The notes beneath the pieces were generated by a model. That model did not search any database. It saw nothing but the letters and a program-made list of their open reading frames with translations, and was not told where the DNA came from. From Faecalicatena fissicatena (lineage in GTDB: Bacteria > Bacillota > Clostridia > Lachnospirales > Lachnospiraceae), in the NCBI GenBank assembly GCA_001028025.1, contig LDAQ01000080.1:27957-91956 (forward strand): a stretch of 64,000 bases of DNA. Reading direction: 5' to 3'. A program made the translations under genes and the position numbers. Position 1 is the stretch's first letter, and each line of letters begins with the position of its first letter. This document shows positions 15,147-25,028 of this stretch, one piece after another.

Positions 15147-18100
15147 TTACTGTCTCTTATATTTTCTTTTTACCACGAGTACAATTCCCGCCCCCGCACA
15201 GGCAAGTAAAATTCCCCACAGTGCGATCAAGTTACCACTTTCATCTCCAGTCTTCACTGTCTTTGCAGTTGTTCCGTTTGCATTCTGATTTCCACCGGAA
15301 GGCTTATTCTGATTCGAACCGCCCTGGTTTGGTTTGTCTCCTGGATCCTTACCCGGGTCCGTACCTTTCTTAACAAGCCCGTCAATGGCTTTCTGCAGAT
15401 CTGCAGCAGCCTGTTTCAGTTCTTCATCTGTCTTCGCTTTTTCAAGTGCTTTCTCCGCAACTTTAATAGCATCCTGCAGTGCATTGTAGCTTTCCTCTGT
15501 ATAACCGTCCTTCTTAATTGCCTTTGCATTCGCAATCAAATCCGATAAGCTGGATTTATTAATTCCCGGCTGATCCGGATCTGGTTTGTCCGGGCCTGGC
15601 TGGTCTGGATCCGGTTTATCCGGGTCCGGCTGGTCTGGATCTGGTTTATCCGGGTCTGGCTCTTCCGTTTGTACATGCTGGTCATAAAGCTCTTTAACTT
15701 GTTCTCCTGTCAATACGGTGTTATACACACTGACCTCATCCAAAATACCTTTCAGATTCTGTGTCGGTTCTCCTCCTGCATTATTACGCATTGCACCAAA
15801 CCATGTGGTATATGGAGTCAATGCTTCAGAGATTCCTTCCTGCGTCTGCTCAGCCACAGCCTCGCCATTCAGGTAAAGTGTAATTGTATCGCCATTCTGT
15901 GACAGTGCAAACTGCTGCCATTTACCTGCTTCCACAATCTTCTGTCCGCTCTCAAGCTTTATTTCAATTTCACCGTCTGCTTCATGGCCAGGATAAGCTC
16001 CTCTTCCGTTGTTCATACTGAATTTCAACTGTCCGTCTTCAATAAACAGTTTCCACTTCCAGCTGTCATAGGAATCGCGCTCTCTTCCCACAATTACCTG
16101 TGAACCATCTGTTTTTTCCGCATTGATCCAGCCGTTAATTGTATATTCACCATTTCCCTTCAGAATATCTCCCAGGTCCAGATAAGAGGATGCTCCGTCC
16201 AGTGAAAGTCCCTGGCCCTCAATTCCTTCTGTTCTTGCCACAGTACCCTGAATCGTCCCTTCTATGCCCCCTTTGCTGTTCTGTGCGGCACTGCCTTCTT
16301 CCTCCTCGAATTTGTATTCTCCAAGGTATCCGAATACTGCCGTCAGAACATTTTCTTCTGTCATTTCATTTCCAATCAGATCCTTCACATGATTGACAGT
16401 AATATTGATCTCTTTGAAAGCTTCCAGTGTTTCTTTCAGAGTAAGAACGACTGTTTTTCCGTCTGAACCCTGCTCAGCCTTTATCACTGCTCCATTCTCT
16501 ACTGTATAATTCTGGGTGTTTTCTGTTGTTTCTTTTTCTGTGAATTCATTAAATGTGATCTGAATCTGATTCTTCGACAGTGCTTTTGCTGCTACGGCTT
16601 GAGGCGCAGTCTCATCCGCCATCGTGCTGACTCTGACATTTGCTCCCTTACCTGCCACAGAATTGTGAACTGCCATGATACTATATTCGTATTCCTGTTC
16701 AGCAGTAAGTGCGGAATCCACATACTCATTTGTAAATGTCTTATCCAGGTATTCCCCGTTCCGGTATATATGATATTCCTTTACATTGCGTCCGTCCATC
16801 TGTACAGCATCCCATGTCAGTGACGCATGGTCTGACGCCGCTTCTTTTACAGCAGCATTTTTCGGTACCGGAATCTCTACGGTCTGTGCTGCGTGCTCCG
16901 GAATATTTTTGGGGTCGTACACTGTCAGCCAGGTATATGTATTCGGCTCTAATGTCAGCTCAACCTCGATATCTCCATTGCTGTCGATGGTATAATTCTT
17001 TCCGTTCATATCACCGATACATACATATGCTTCCTTCTCTGTCGGCACAGCATTTACTTCAGGGATCTCCGGTACGGCAGGCATATTGGCCAATTCCGCA
17101 TATACGCCGCTTGCACGGTAATGGGAGCCTTCTACTGGTGCCGGAGGTGTTGACAGGCCCGTGAGACCGGTATAATACAGAGGAATTTTCACCGTCTGTG
17201 TCACGGTCTCCGTAGTCTGGTTGAAGAATGCCGCCAGGCCTTTCTGTATTCCGTCGCTGTCCACATGTATGATACCGTCTATTGCATCTGTTGTCAGACT
17301 TGTATCACTTGTGGCAAGCGGTGGCGCAATGTGGACAACGCTTTCCCCGAGGATATCCTTATATTTGTTATAGAATTCTCCCCATGTTTCTATTACATTC
17401 TGAGAAACTTCACCCTGATACAGCCCATTTCCCCCGCGGTATGAACCTGTAATTCCATACATCATATTCATACCAATCATATAATCATAAGCCATGATTT
17501 TCTCATCATATGGCCAGAAAGAGGAGTCTGCGCCGCCCTGATACGGTGATAGAGGCACCAGAGTCCATCCCATAGCCGGAATTTTCTCAAATGTCCCGTA
17601 ATATGCCATTTCTCTTCCATAAATCAGCTGTCTCCATGGCGTTACATTGAAGCCTGGCTCCAGATAGCCCATAACAGCCATGCTGGCCCCGGTCGTAAAG
17701 TTCCAGTCTGGCGAATTGATATATACATTTCTTGCCCTTAAGTCCTTATAAAAATCATGTACAGCATATTCCCACTGCTTTGTCTGTGAATCTTCCACGC
17801 CTTCATGTCCGCTGTGATTTGTGGCAGTACAGATGGCTCCCGGATAGATTCCATCGACCTCCAAACAGTCCAGGCCTGTCTGATCAATGAATTCCAGTGT
17901 ACTCTCCAGAGTGCCGTGCGCATCTGTACCGCACATGCAGCGCATGGTTCCCCAGCATCCGCTGAAGCTCTCATTTCCGCCGCGCGCTGCCTGCATAACA
18001 TACGCGCCAAGCAGCATACCTTTCTCATGGGCATAATCACAGAGCGCTTTATATTTTGCAACATTGGACGCAGATGTATCTTCAACATTTACCCCTGATC

Positions 18101-20960
18101 CAAATGAAAGCAGTACCATATTGAATCCTGCATTAGATGCCTGGTCTATTCCTTTCTTAACTGTAGCATCGTCGGAACTTATAATGTGGTAAATCAACGG
18201 AGCATCCGCCGTCTGTGGGAACAGCACGCGGTACATTTTCTTAACTTCCATCATCTGCCACTCATAGTAACTGTTGGAATAGAACATCTGATACAGTTTA
18301 TAGGAGTCAAATGTCTTATCTTTGGCAAGGCGGTAATGTGGTCCGATATTTCCCATATCGTATCCCATGCCTGCAGCGATTGTATTGTCGCCCGCCGGTG
18401 CAGCATAACGGCTGATGATTTTTCCATTCGCTCCATCTACATCTTCCCATTGTCTGTAGCGTTCTTTCCCATTATTCCGGTCATGATTCTCATTGCCGGA
18501 GTTCATGGTTCCCTCGACATACAGTGCATCTTTCAGAGTAACAGGCACCGGAAGTATTTCTACTTCCATTTTATCAACTATTACATCTTTACTTCCTTCA
18601 TTCGTTACACTTATAGATTTGGATATGGATGGAATACCATCGTAAATTTCATATCTCACCTGTACTTTTACGCCGGCAAAATCCTCATTCGTTCCTTTTG
18701 GTGCTTCGTAGTTTACAACCACCGCTTTTCCTGCTGCCGGCCACGGGGTATTTTTCATTGATTCCGGAGAGATTCTCTCATCCCACTCCCAGTGGAATGG
18801 TTCTTCTGTTTTTTCTTCTATCTCATAATCTACAAACTGGAATGAAGAAACATCTTTATTCTCACCGCCAATATAGAATAACTGATCACCCTCGGTCGAA
18901 TTATCCGCGTATTCTTTATTCAGCACAATGCTTGCATCTGCCTGTAAATCTTCTGTATTCAGCAATTCCAGGCCGGTATAAAGATTCTTATAACTCACTG
19001 TCTGGAAGTTCTTACCGATATCAAATACTCTTTCAACGAGTCCGTTGGAAAGAATCAGTTTTCCTTCTTTTTTCTCCACAGAAGAAGGGATATCAACATC
19101 ACCGGAAGCCCAGTAATTCAGATCGCTGTTCCCGGAATCACCTGCCAGATCTGTTGAAACAGAGAAATTCCATTCTTTTTCCTTATTTTTGGTTCCCTGT
19201 GTATTTACCGCCGCTCCTGCCGGTATCTGATATGTATAATTCATTCCGCTCTTCAGCTTTTCAACAGGGTAAACAACTAATGTCTCTGCACCTTCTACCG
19301 ATTCATTCCGGTCTTCCACTACGGCTTCCGATGCAACCGGTTTTTTATCTTTGTCAAGAATCTGCGGCTTTTCGCTGCCCAGTGTAATGCTCATATTGTA
19401 TTCGATGCTGAGCTTACCTTCTACACTTAACAAACTGCCTTCAGCCGGGGAAATACTTACTACTTCCGGCGGAACACTGTCTTTGATTCCTTCTGTACTC
19501 TTTTTGATCTGCTCAGCTGTCAGAGCTTTATCATAAATGCGGACGTCGTCCATTCTTCCTTTGAAAGCATGTCCATTAAACAGGCCTGTGCCGTCTTTAT
19601 TGTATCCGCAGCCGATCAGCATGGAAAGTGGATTGGTATCTAAATCCATTTCCGCAAAGGTTTCCTGTGCAATCAGTTCCCCATTATAATACAGACTATA
19701 ATTGGTTCCGTCACATGTCAGAGCAAGATGATTCCAGTTATTGAACTCATAAGTGCCTGCTCCTGCAGCCATCCATCCTGCATTTACATCATCTCTGATC
19801 TCTGCCTCTATGTTCCCGTTGTTTCTCACGCAAAAATAAAATGCATCTTTCGGCACAGTTGTCTTATCTCTTCCGAAAATTTTATTCAGAGAATTGGCAG
19901 ATGAATTATCGATATTCGTCCACGCTTCGAATGTATACTGATTATGTATTTCAGGCCTGCCTATGTCTACATATGTAGTAGCGCCGTCAAACTCTATAGA
20001 TTGATCATAAATGCCGAAATCATCTACACGATAATTTCCATAAATGGGATATTCTTTCTGGTCGGCATGATTGACGATTACTTTCTGGCCTTCCAGATCT
20101 CCCGTCCCTTCTTTGACTTCGTCCATCGTAAATTCAAAGAGTGCATCCGGCAGTTTCGTATCGTCTCCGCCGCCTTCTTCACCCCCGCCGCCATTCTCTA
20201 TATCGGCCAGTGTCTGAATCTCCTTCTCGGACAACGCCCTGGAATAGAGCTTTACATCATCCAGTTCGCCCTGGAATAAATGATTCGGGAATGCCTCTGT
20301 TGCATCCTTGTTCCAACAGGAGCCCAATAACAGGTCCAGATCCCACTCTTCTGTGGGGCCCTGGCACGCCTCCTCTTTTACTATACCTCCGTTTAGATAC
20401 AGTCTCTGGGTCGCGCCGTCATTTGTGACCGCTATATGCTGCCACTCATCCATAGCCACGGTTCCGGGTTCGGCAGCACACCACTCCGGACACTGTGCCT
20501 CCAGTGCACCGTTCTGACGGATATAGAGAGAAAGTTCTTTTTCCCCGGGGACCGTTGTTCTTCCTCTTCCGAAGATTCTCATCATATCGCCATGCTGTGA
20601 ATCGGCTTTGATCCAGGCTGCCATGGTAACTGCATTCTCAGTAACCTGATAATCTTTCCCGAGATTTACATAATTAGTTCTTCCGTCCATATGCAGCGCT
20701 TTGCCATGGCCGTCTTTTCCCTCTGTTAAAGCAGGTGTATCTCCCAAAACAGCATAGGCCTTATTGTCTGCTTTGTTCAGTATAGAATTTCCCTCCAGTG
20801 AATCCATATCAAAATCAATCAGCAATCCATCATTCACCAGCGCTGTCGGTACTGTCGCTTCCTCTGGACTCAGAGGGGCAGCCGCAACATTGAACGACGA
20901 TAGCAGCATCGCGGCCGAGAGCAGCGCGGGCAGTGTTCGTTTTATTTTTTTTGATTTCAC
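15147..20960 (-). CDS. Giant cell-wall glycosidase-like protein with three LamG domains, FN3 and FIVAR
   Basis: This secreted 1937-residue protein has a signal peptide (1-28), LamG 1 (about 45-255) and LamG 2 (about 265-500). An Ig-like domain leads to a large catalytic-type region (about 610-1355) made of a beta-sandwich (LILSNGLVERVF) and a barrel. In the barrel LEVDG (Asp1036) resembles the clan GH-D nucleophile strand, followed by YINSPDW. Then come FN3 (about 1357-1455), an Ig-like domain, LamG 3 (about 1545-1762), a PDPDKPDPDQ linker, one FIVAR unit, and VKTGD plus a membrane helix for wall anchoring. It is most likely an alpha-galactoside-type hydrolase on mucin or plant glycans, but I cannot place it in a numbered family. 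The start is GTG, with AAGGAG upstream. It follows the GH36 gene in the operon. Confidence 0.78.
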   Translation of the reverse strand: MKSKKIKRTLPALLSAAMLLSSFNVAAAPLSPEEATVPTALVNDGLLIDFDMDSLEGNSILNKADNKAYAVLGDTPALTEGKDGHGKALHMDGRTNYVNLGKDYQVTENAVTMAAWIKADSQHGDMMRIFGRGRTTVPGEKELSLYIRQNGALEAQCPEWCAAEPGTVAMDEWQHIAVTNDGATQRLYLNGGIVKEEACQGPTEEWDLDLLLGSCWNKDATEAFPNHLFQGELDDVKLYSRALSEKEIQTLADIENGGGGEEGGGDDTKLPDALFEFTMDEVKEGTGDLEGQKVIVNHADQKEYPIYGNYRVDDFGIYDQSIEFDGATTYVDIGRPEIHNQYTFEAWTNIDNSSANSLNKIFGRDKTTVPKDAFYFCVRNNGNIEAEIRDDVNAGWMAAGAGTYEFNNWNHLALTCDGTNYSLYYNGELIAQETFAEMDLDTNPLSMLIGCGYNKDGTGLFNGHAFKGRMDDVRIYDKALTAEQIKKSTEGIKDSVPPEVVSISPAEGSLLSVEGKLSIEYNMSITLGSEKPQILDKDKKPVASEAVVEDRNESVEGAETLVVYPVEKLKSGMNYTYQIPAGAAVNTQGTKNKEKEWNFSVSTDLAGDSGNSDLNYWASGDVDIPSSVEKKEGKLILSNGLVERVFDIGKNFQTVSYKNLYTGLELLNTEDLQADASIVLNKEYADNSTEGDQLFYIGGENKDVSSFQFVDYEIEEKTEEPFHWEWDERISPESMKNTPWPAAGKAVVVNYEAPKGTNEDFAGVKVQVRYEIYDGIPSISKSISVTNEGSKDVIVDKMEVEILPVPVTLKDALYVEGTMNSGNENHDRNNGKERYRQWEDVDGANGKIISRYAAPAGDNTIAAGMGYDMGNIGPHYRLAKDKTFDSYKLYQMFYSNSYYEWQMMEVKKMYRVLFPQTADAPLIYHIISSDDATVKKGIDQASNAGFNMVLLSFGSGVNVEDTSASNVAKYKALCDYAHEKGMLLGAYVMQAARGGNESFSGCWGTMRCMCGTDAHGTLESTLEFIDQTGLDCLEVDGIYPGAICTATNHSGHEGVEDSQTKQWEYAVHDFYKDLRARNVYINSPDWNFTTGASMAVMGYLEPGFNVTPWRQLIYGREMAYYGTFEKIPAMGWTLVPLSPYQGGADSSFWPYDEKIMAYDYMIGMNMMYGITGSYRGGNGLYQGEVSQNVIETWGEFYNKYKDILGESVVHIAPPLATSDTSLTTDAIDGIIHVDSDGIQKGLAAFFNQTTETVTQTVKIPLYYTGLTGLSTPPAPVEGSHYRASGVYAELANMPAVPEIPEVNAVPTEKEAYVCIGDMNGKNYTIDSNGDIEVELTLEPNTYTWLTVYDPKNIPEHAAQTVEIPVPKNAAVKEAASDHASLTWDAVQMDGRNVKEYHIYRNGEYLDKTFTNEYVDSALTAEQEYEYSIMAVHNSVAGKGANVRVSTMADETAPQAVAAKALSKNQIQITFNEFTEKETTENTQNYTVENGAVIKAEQGSDGKTVVLTLKETLEAFKEINITVNHVKDLIGNEMTEENVLTAVFGYLGEYKFEEEEGSAAQNSKGGIEGTIQGTVARTEGIEGQGLSLDGASSYLDLGDILKGNGEYTINGWINAEKTDGSQVIVGRERDSYDSWKWKLFIEDGQLKFSMNNGRGAYPGHEADGEIEIKLESGQKIVEAGKWQQFALSQNGDTITLYLNGEAVAEQTQEGISEALTPYTTWFGAMRNNAGGEPTQNLKGILDEVSVYNTVLTGEQVKELYDQHVQTEEPDPDKPDPDQPDPDKPDPDQPGPDKPDPDQPGINKSSLSDLIANAKAIKKDGYTEESYNALQDAIKVAEKALEKAKTDEELKQAAADLQKAIDGLVKKGTDPGKDPGDKPNQGGSNQNKPSGGNQNANGTTAKTVKTGDESGNLIALWGILLACAGAGIVLVVKRKYKRQ
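15571..15660. repeat. Three 30-bp tandem repeats coding a Pro-Asp-rich linker
   Basis: Three exact-length 30-bp units (15571-15600, 15601-15630, 15631-15660) code PDPDKPDPDQ-type decapeptides between LamG 3 and the FIVAR unit of the giant wall protein. Such acidic proline-rich linkers span the cell wall. Copy number may vary between strains. Confidence 0.85.
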
Positions 20961-21030
20961 CTTAATCTCCTTTTCCTTCCTATTCCTTATAAATATAATT
21001 GGCGCATTTGTATATCAGCAGCATTTTTTC

Positions 21031-23157
21031 CTAACTTCTTTCCAGACGCACCGCACAGGCTTCCCACGAAGCCTGAGGCCAGATCTTGACTTCCCCCTTT
21101 CCCAGTTCTATTTCGCATTTCTTACCGGAGAAATCCCTTAATTTCCAATTTCCTTCCGGCAGCACTCCCCCGATACTTACCGGCGGATTCGAAAAAGCAT
21201 GATAAACCAATAATACTTCTCCCTCGATTTCCCGGAACAGAATCTGTGCACCTTCCAAATGGTGCTGGTTGTTCCTGCCGGTCCGTAAGAGTCTGCTTCT
21301 TCCGTTCTTGATGATTTCCCGGACGTTCTCATAGAAGCGCATGGCATCTTTCACTTCCTGCCATTGTTCCTCGCTCAAATCCTGCACTGCGCCGGACAGG
21401 CAGAACCTTCCCAGCATTCCGGACATCAGGCGGTACTGGATCTCCTGCATCTCAAGCTCCGGGGATATTACCGCCCAGATCTGGCACTGTCTCGGCAGTA
21501 TCAGCTGATGCAGGCTGGCCGCTATATAGGGAATCTCCCGGCATTCATGTGCATCGGAGAAAGAACTCATCGCTGTAAGTTTTACTAAGGAGGGTTCCAG
21601 CCGATGCCCTCCCGATGCACAATTTTCAATAACCAGTTCCGGATATTCCCTGCGGAGCATTCCAAAGAATTCATGGACCGCCTGCATTTGCTGGCGCAGC
21701 CCTTCTCCCTGGCTTTCCGCCCCGTCACATCCATATCCGATAGAGCCATTGTAATCCACCTTCAAGTAAAGGATTTCATTCTCCTTTAGAAAATCCAGCA
21801 CCTTTTCTTTCAGGTACTTCGTAACTTCTGCCTGCCTGAAATCCCAGAAACGCCTGATATTTCCTGTCTGTATCACCTCCTTATTCCGATATAAATGCAT
21901 AGAATCATATGTGCCGCTGTGCACATTTGCCCCCTGTGTTGTCACTTCAAACTCCATCCATATCCCGGCTCGAAGTCCTGCCTCTTTCAGGTGCCGGGTC
22001 AGATACCTCAGGCCATGTGGAAATTGATCCGGATCACATTCCCACCCGCCATTTCCTCCCTGAGGATCCCCGTCTTCTATCTCTTTTTTACTCCAACCAG
22101 CATCAATCACCAGATACTCTACCGGTGTTTCCCGTAATCTGTCCGCCAGAGCCGACATTTCTTTTTCCGTGGGCTTTCCCCAGGTTGTACACCATTCATT
22201 AAAAAGAATCGGCAGCTTCTTTTCGCACTCCGGCTGCTGATCAGCATATTTGTGGAACATATCTGTGATGTTCTGGCACACATCCCACAGCCCCTGGGCG
22301 CTCACACTGACATAGGCCTTGGGAGCCAGAAAGCTTCCGCCTGCCGGGATCTCTTTCCACCAGCCGCCGAATTCACAGTCCGCTAATCCTCCTGACAGGG
22401 AATAACAGTCCCCGTCCTTTGAAAATTCCATTTGCCATGAGGATGCGGCTTCCACCTGGACTGCCCAGAACACGCCCGCCTCCCGGTCTTCCACACATCC
22501 GAAGGGAAACCAGCGCTTTACAGTGTGAGAGCCCAGACAGCCGTAGCGCTCGCTTTCCGGGAAGGCCCGAAACCAGGTGCCTTCCAGATTCAGCTCCTCC
22601 ACCGTATCTTCCTGGTGCTTTCCCTCCAGGCTCCAGCCACCCCTGAATCGGTGCAGCTTCAGTTTATACGGCGCATCATCCGCCTGAAAGGGGCTCAGAT
22701 TGTCCAGCGAAAAACTGGTCATCATATCCAGCGTGACGGTTCTCTCTGCGAGATTCTGAAACTCATTTTCTATTTCAATTCCGCTTTCCCCCTCTGTATA
22801 GCTCACTGTATGTCTGACGCAATACCCTTCTTCTGCCTCCAGTGAGGTAATAATGCGGGTCACATTTCCTTCTTTTCTGTTTTCCTGACTTTTATATCTA
22901 AGTTTTTGGGTGCTTTCTCCGTATTTCAGTGTACTGCCTGCACCGTTTCCCTGTGCATGATGACGCAGGGAAAGATGACAGAGTGCCCCCACATCCCACG
23001 CGCTGCAGATATTATCCCGCAGCTTCATCACCGCTCTTCTTTTTTCAAAACAGGATTCCCTACCTCCGGGCAGCAGTACCATAGATATATGGTTTGTTAC
23101 ATCATCACGGATATAACGCAAAGTAATATCTCCTAAAATATAATCCCACTGTGTCAT
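21031..23157 (-). CDS. GH36 alpha-galactosidase, cytoplasmic
   Basis: The 708-residue enzyme has an N-terminal beta-sandwich and a TIM barrel with DAGW, the nucleophile Asp468 in LKVDYN and the acid/base Asp535 in SDAHE, plus ENCASGG. All GH36 catalytic motifs are intact. It has no signal peptide, so it should act on alpha-galactosides brought in by the adjacent ABC transporter. Length fits the roughly 720-residue group. I chose the ATG at 23157, which has GAGGGAAATTGC before it; a 21-codon upstream extension has no ribosome site. It lies between the permease genes and the giant wall glycosidase in one operon. Confidence 0.92.
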   Translation of the reverse strand: MTQWDYILGDITLRYIRDDVTNHISMVLLPGGRESCFEKRRAVMKLRDNICSAWDVGALCHLSLRHHAQGNGAGSTLKYGESTQKLRYKSQENRKEGNVTRIITSLEAEEGYCVRHTVSYTEGESGIEIENEFQNLAERTVTLDMMTSFSLDNLSPFQADDAPYKLKLHRFRGGWSLEGKHQEDTVEELNLEGTWFRAFPESERYGCLGSHTVKRWFPFGCVEDREAGVFWAVQVEAASSWQMEFSKDGDCYSLSGGLADCEFGGWWKEIPAGGSFLAPKAYVSVSAQGLWDVCQNITDMFHKYADQQPECEKKLPILFNEWCTTWGKPTEKEMSALADRLRETPVEYLVIDAGWSKKEIEDGDPQGGNGGWECDPDQFPHGLRYLTRHLKEAGLRAGIWMEFEVTTQGANVHSGTYDSMHLYRNKEVIQTGNIRRFWDFRQAEVTKYLKEKVLDFLKENEILYLKVDYNGSIGYGCDGAESQGEGLRQQMQAVHEFFGMLRREYPELVIENCASGGHRLEPSLVKLTAMSSFSDAHECREIPYIAASLHQLILPRQCQIWAVISPELEMQEIQYRLMSGMLGRFCLSGAVQDLSEEQWQEVKDAMRFYENVREIIKNGRSRLLRTGRNNQHHLEGAQILFREIEGEVLLVYHAFSNPPVSIGGVLPEGNWKLRDFSGKKCEIELGKGEVKIWPQASWEACAVRLERS

Positions 23158-23244
23158 GCAATTTCCCTCGCTTTTTTCAAATATGAAACCTGCGCAATTC
23201 ATACCTCGTATAAGCCACACTAAATGCCTTGCTGGTTCGATGTA

Positions 23245-24075
23245 CTAGCCCTTTACTGCGCCGGCTGTTCCGCTGACAATGTACTTCTGTCCGCAGATAT
23301 AAATAATCAGAATCGGAGCAATCGTTAAAATAATATCTGCAAAAACCATGTTCCAGTCGTTGAAATGTTCGCCGAAGAAATTATAAATTGAGTTTGTCAT
23401 TCCCAGTTTTTTGTTGTCACTGAGCAGGTACAACGGTGTAACAAAGTCATTCCATGCCCCCAGGAAGTTCAGAACGATTCCCGTTATAGTGGCCGGTTTC
23501 AGCAGCGGAAAGATAACCTTGAAAAACAACTGGAACGGCGTACATCCATCAATAACGGCGGCTTCATCCAGTTCCCTGGGGATATTATCAAAGAATCCAT
23601 AATACAGAAACACCAGAAATGGAATTCCCAGCGTAGCAAACTCCAGAATAATCCCAAGATATGTATTCTGCAAATGCAGAAATTTCAATGTAAACAGTGT
23701 GGTTACATAATTCACAGGTGCAATCAGACCCATAAAAAAGTACAGATATACCGTATTATGCGCCTTTGACCGCCTTCGGCTCAAAGCATATGCCGCCATA
23801 GAGGAAACCATGACAGCAATCACAGTAGAAACTCCGGCCATCAGCATGCTGTTGCCAAACGCCCTCACAAGCGAACCGGCTTTGATTACCTCCAAGTAAT
23901 TGCCCCACTGAAAAACACTCGGGAGACTGAAACTCAGCATCCTGGACTCCTCCACCGTTTTCAGGGAATTTACCACAATGAAATAGATCGGCACAAGTAT
24001 AATCAAGCTGCTGACCGCAATAAACAGAAACTTCAGTAATTTTCTCAGATTTTTATACGTTTTGTTCTTATTCAT
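23245..24075 (-). CDS. Sugar ABC transporter permease, MalG-type (CUT1)
   Basis: This 276-residue inner-membrane protein has six predicted helices and the EAA loop sequence ELDEAAVIDGCTPFQLFFKVIFPLL split by the conserved glycine. This is the second permease of a carbohydrate-uptake-1 importer. It overlaps the preceding permease gene by 8 bp, which suggests translational coupling. No ATPase subunit is encoded in the operon, so a shared MsmX-type ATPase must energise it. Its stop codon and flank read TAGTACATCG, the same string as at the ABC exporter stop at 11460. Confidence 0.93.
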   Translation of the reverse strand: MNKNKTYKNLRKLLKFLFIAVSSLIILVPIYFIVVNSLKTVEESRMLSFSLPSVFQWGNYLEVIKAGSLVRAFGNSMLMAGVSTVIAVMVSSMAAYALSRRRSKAHNTVYLYFFMGLIAPVNYVTTLFTLKFLHLQNTYLGIILEFATLGIPFLVFLYYGFFDNIPRELDEAAVIDGCTPFQLFFKVIFPLLKPATITGIVLNFLGAWNDFVTPLYLLSDNKKLGMTNSIYNFFGEHFNDWNMVFADIILTIAPILIIYICGQKYIVSGTAGAVKG

Positions 24076-24943
24076 TTTTCCCCTTTCCGCTCAGTGCTCT
24101 CTGCAGCCCTACAGCGATTATGACTGTCATCAGGAATATGACAACATTCAATGCATTTGCCATGCCATAACGGCCCATACCGAATTCTTTGAATACCTGT
24201 GTATTAATGACTTCCGTAAGGCCGCCAGGTCCCCCGCCTGTCAGGGAATAGATAATGTCAAATACTCTCAGACCGTGGATCGTATTTAATACGGTCACTG
24301 TCATCAGTGACGGCCGAAGAAACGGCAGTGTTATCTTCGTAAACTTCTTCCATGCGCCGGCGCCGTCAATGGATGCCGCCTCGTAATATTCTTCAGGTAT
24401 CATCTGCAGGCCTGCCAGGAGAATCATCATATTCCAGCCGACCATCCTCCAGACCTCTACCATCATCGTGGAACCCATTGCGGTAGCGCTCTCCGTCAGC
24501 CATGAATGTGTCAGCCCCGACATTCCGAGAGATTCCAGAATGATATTCAGCGGCCCATTCGGTTTCAGCACCGATACGAATGTAATACCGATGATCAGCG
24601 GTGCCAGTGCATAGGGCAGGAAGAAAATCGTCCGGAAGATGTTTTGGCTCTTCAGCCCCTTATTCAGAAGGAGCGCCAGTCCCAATCCCAGAAGTGTTTT
24701 CAAAATAACAGTAACGACAGTAAACTCAAATGTGTGACCGATACTCGCCAGATAATTTCCGCCCCTTGATGTGAAGATATCCACAAAATTCTGCAGACCG
24801 ATAAACTTTATGTCCGGACGCGCTACATTCCAGTCAGTCATTGAGATTACCATTCCTGCAATCGTCGGTATGATATACAACACCGTATACAAAATAAATG
24901 CAGGCAGTATAAACCTCATCCCATATAATTTTTTCTTATACAT
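24068..24943 (-). CDS. Sugar ABC transporter permease, MalF-type (CUT1)
   Basis: The 291-residue membrane protein has six helices and the EAA-loop pattern YEAASIDGAGAWKKFTKITLPFL. It pairs with the MalG-type permease that follows it and with the lipoprotein encoded upstream. The likely ligands are galactose-containing oligosaccharides, inferred from the GH36 and wall enzymes in the same operon. Confidence 0.93.
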   Translation of the reverse strand: MYKKKLYGMRFILPAFILYTVLYIIPTIAGMVISMTDWNVARPDIKFIGLQNFVDIFTSRGGNYLASIGHTFEFTVVTVILKTLLGLGLALLLNKGLKSQNIFRTIFFLPYALAPLIIGITFVSVLKPNGPLNIILESLGMSGLTHSWLTESATAMGSTMMVEVWRMVGWNMMILLAGLQMIPEEYYEAASIDGAGAWKKFTKITLPFLRPSLMTVTVLNTIHGLRVFDIIYSLTGGGPGGLTEVINTQVFKEFGMGRYGMANALNVVIFLMTVIIAVGLQRALSGKGKNE

Positions 24944-25028
24944 ATCTCGCCTCTAACTTTTTACTTATTTTTTGCATCAAAAAGGAGAATGGCCGACAAA
25001 AGCCATTCTCCCAGCCATAATTTTTTCC

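Noticed and set aside
11459..23253. Direct repeats of cgatgtactag as attachment sites of a mobile island
   Set aside because: The repeat is only 10-11 bp, there is no integrase, and the region between is one coherent operon whose remaining genes lie outside the repeat.
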